From assembly GCA_029207755.1 (NCBI GenBank), contig JARCOQ010000202.1, positions 1-64,000 on the forward strand: a stretch of 64,000 nucleotides of DNA, read 5' to 3'. Below, piece by piece: positions 63,101-64,000 of the stretch; position 1 is the first letter of the stretch; each line of letters starts with the position of its first letter. Origin of the DNA: Chamaea fasciata. Lineage: Eukaryota > Chordata > Aves > Passeriformes > Sylviidae. Under the pieces are notes generated by a model, which did not search any database, was not told the DNA's origin, and saw only the letters and a program-made list of their open reading frames with translations. A program made the position numbers and the translations under genes.

Positions 63101-64000
63101 CTAGCTGCCCTTAGACTACCAAACACCCCCTGCAAACTGACATCAGGAACTTAGAGGGGTGAGTTTAGCTTTCCACAGAAAAGACCCACGGTTCCTGCAC
63201 AGAGCTCTGTGCCCAGGAGTGGGCTTCTGCCACTTAGAATTCTGAACACTGCCGCACTTCTCCCATATCCAAGCTCCCAGAAGCTGGAACCCTAACTGTC
63301 CTTGGAGTGCCCAATGTCTCCTGCGACCTGACATTAGGAACTTAGTCGGTGAGTATAGCTTCCCACAGAAGAGAGCCACTGTTCCTGCACAGAGCTCTGT
63401 GCCCGGGAGTGGGCTTCTGCCACTTAGAATTCTGAACAGTGTACTTACTCCCACAACCAAGCTGCCATGAAGCTGAAACCCTAGCTGCCCTTAGACTGCC
63501 AAACACCCCCTGCAAACTGACATCAGGAACTTGGAGGGGTGAGTTTAGCTTTCCACAGAAAAGACCCACCGTTCCAGCACAGAACTCTCTGCCACGGAGT
63601 GGGCTGCTAACTGATAAAAATAAGTTCAGCACAGGACTTCTGCCAGATCCAAGCATCCAGAAGCTGGAACCCTTACTGTCCTTGGAGTGCCAAATGTCTC
63701 CTACAGCCTGACATCAGGAACCTGCTGGGGTGAGTTTAGTTTCCCACAGAAAAGACCCACCGTTCCTGCACAGAGCTCTGTGCCCAGGAGTGGGCTTCTG
63801 CCACTTAGAATTCTGAACACTGCTGCACTTCTCCCATAGCCAAGCTCCCAGAAGCTGGAAACCTAACTGTCCTTGGAGTGCCAAATGTCTCCTACAACCT
63901 GACATTAGGAACCTCATGCGGTGAGTCCAGATTCCCACAGAAAAGGTGCAACGCTTCCTGCACAGAGCCCCCTGACCCAGAGAGGGCGACTGCCGGCTAA
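51194..64000. repeat. 21.7-kb higher-order repeat, copy 2 (runs off the window)
   Basis: Second copy of the block above, cut by the window end. It carries the partners of the 5,519-bp block's distal part and of the 3,619-bp repeat in the same order. Such close identity over 12.8 kb means recent unequal exchange or segmental duplication, or, less likely, an assembly duplication. Confidence 0.9.

Larger units (their letters stand above)
22520..64000. repeat. 190-bp satellite array, ~218 monomers
   Basis: Tandem monomers of about 190 bp run to the window end and beyond. Landmarks per monomer: GTGAGT, a CCACAGAA box, TTCCTGCACAGA, GAGTGGGCTKCT, a variable middle, AAGCTGGAACCCTAACTG, and ATGTCTCCTACAACCTGACA. 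At least three middle types exist: one with GAATTC (CTTAGAATTCTGAACA), one with CTAACTGATAAAAATAAG, and one with GCTAAAAATAAATTCAGCAC. The order of types forms higher-order repeats. Monomers from 22.5 to 24.5 kb are the most diverged from each other. All open frames here (60-198 codons on both strands) recur with the repeat and are not genes. Whether this is a centromeric or subtelomeric satellite cannot be told from the window; 190-bp-class satellites are known in several vertebrates. Confidence 0.97.

Noticed and set aside
22520..64000. Hundreds of 60-198-codon frames on both strands of the satellite
   Set aside because: They recur at the repeat period on both strands and end in the same places; only the short splice-bounded segment deserves attention.
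22520..64000. CENP-B box (TTCG....A..CGGG) marking a centromere
   Set aside because: TTCGGGGGG appears in some monomers but the full spaced motif does not; centromere identity cannot be claimed.

Overview
The window is a eukaryotic, probably vertebrate, chromosome end that continues inward into a satellite array. It opens with 7,086 bp of perfect CCCTAA repeats, so base 1 is the distal end and the G-rich strand is the minus strand. TTAGGG-type telomeres, a CpG-rich minisatellite beside the telomere, a TATA/CCAAT/GC-box/ZNF143-type promoter and GT-AG splice signals fit a vertebrate. I cannot name the species. I found no convincing protein-coding gene, rRNA, tRNA, CRISPR array, phage or bacterial feature. 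Nearly all long open frames lie inside tandem repeats and are artefacts.

Layout from the tip inward: (1) 1-7636, telomere: canonical DNA, a clean block of 21 CCCTGA variants, then degenerate proximal repeats. (2) 7637-8840, about 39 copies of a CpG-dense 31-bp minisatellite. Next to it (8841-9270) are a CRE, an octamer, two PBX/MEIS-like sites, a Z-DNA-prone run and three consecutive hairpins. This resembles a promoter for telomeric-repeat RNA (TERRA) firing leftward. (3) 9270-10810, a GA-rich polypurine tract with a local polarity flip. (4) 10811-13140, three minus-strand AATAAA signals, a duplicated 318-bp block with a strong G/C hairpin, and a 26-bp tandem repeat. (5) 13141-20600, three tandem copies of a roughly 1.95-kb module carrying many small predicted minus-strand exons (mostly 42-64 nt) with good splice sites and introns of about 100 nt. 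It reads as a spliced, probably non-coding gene transcribed toward the telomere. (6) 20600-20740, a compact divergent promoter with a TATA box on each side. (7) 20741-22520, unrecognised sequence. (8) 22520-64000, about 218 monomers of a roughly 190-bp satellite with nested higher-order repeats of about 1,330, 3,619, 5,139/5,519 and 21,715 bp. Monomers nearest the promoter are the most diverged.

Working hypothesis: the divergent promoter drives one transcript toward the telomere through the small-exon modules and another inward into the satellite. Many satellite monomers look like an exon-intron unit on the plus strand: acceptor, 81-83 nt, then a GGTGAGT donor about every 190 bp. The satellite may therefore be an amplified exon of the rightward gene. 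This is inference from splice-signal and phase patterns; transcript data would decide it.
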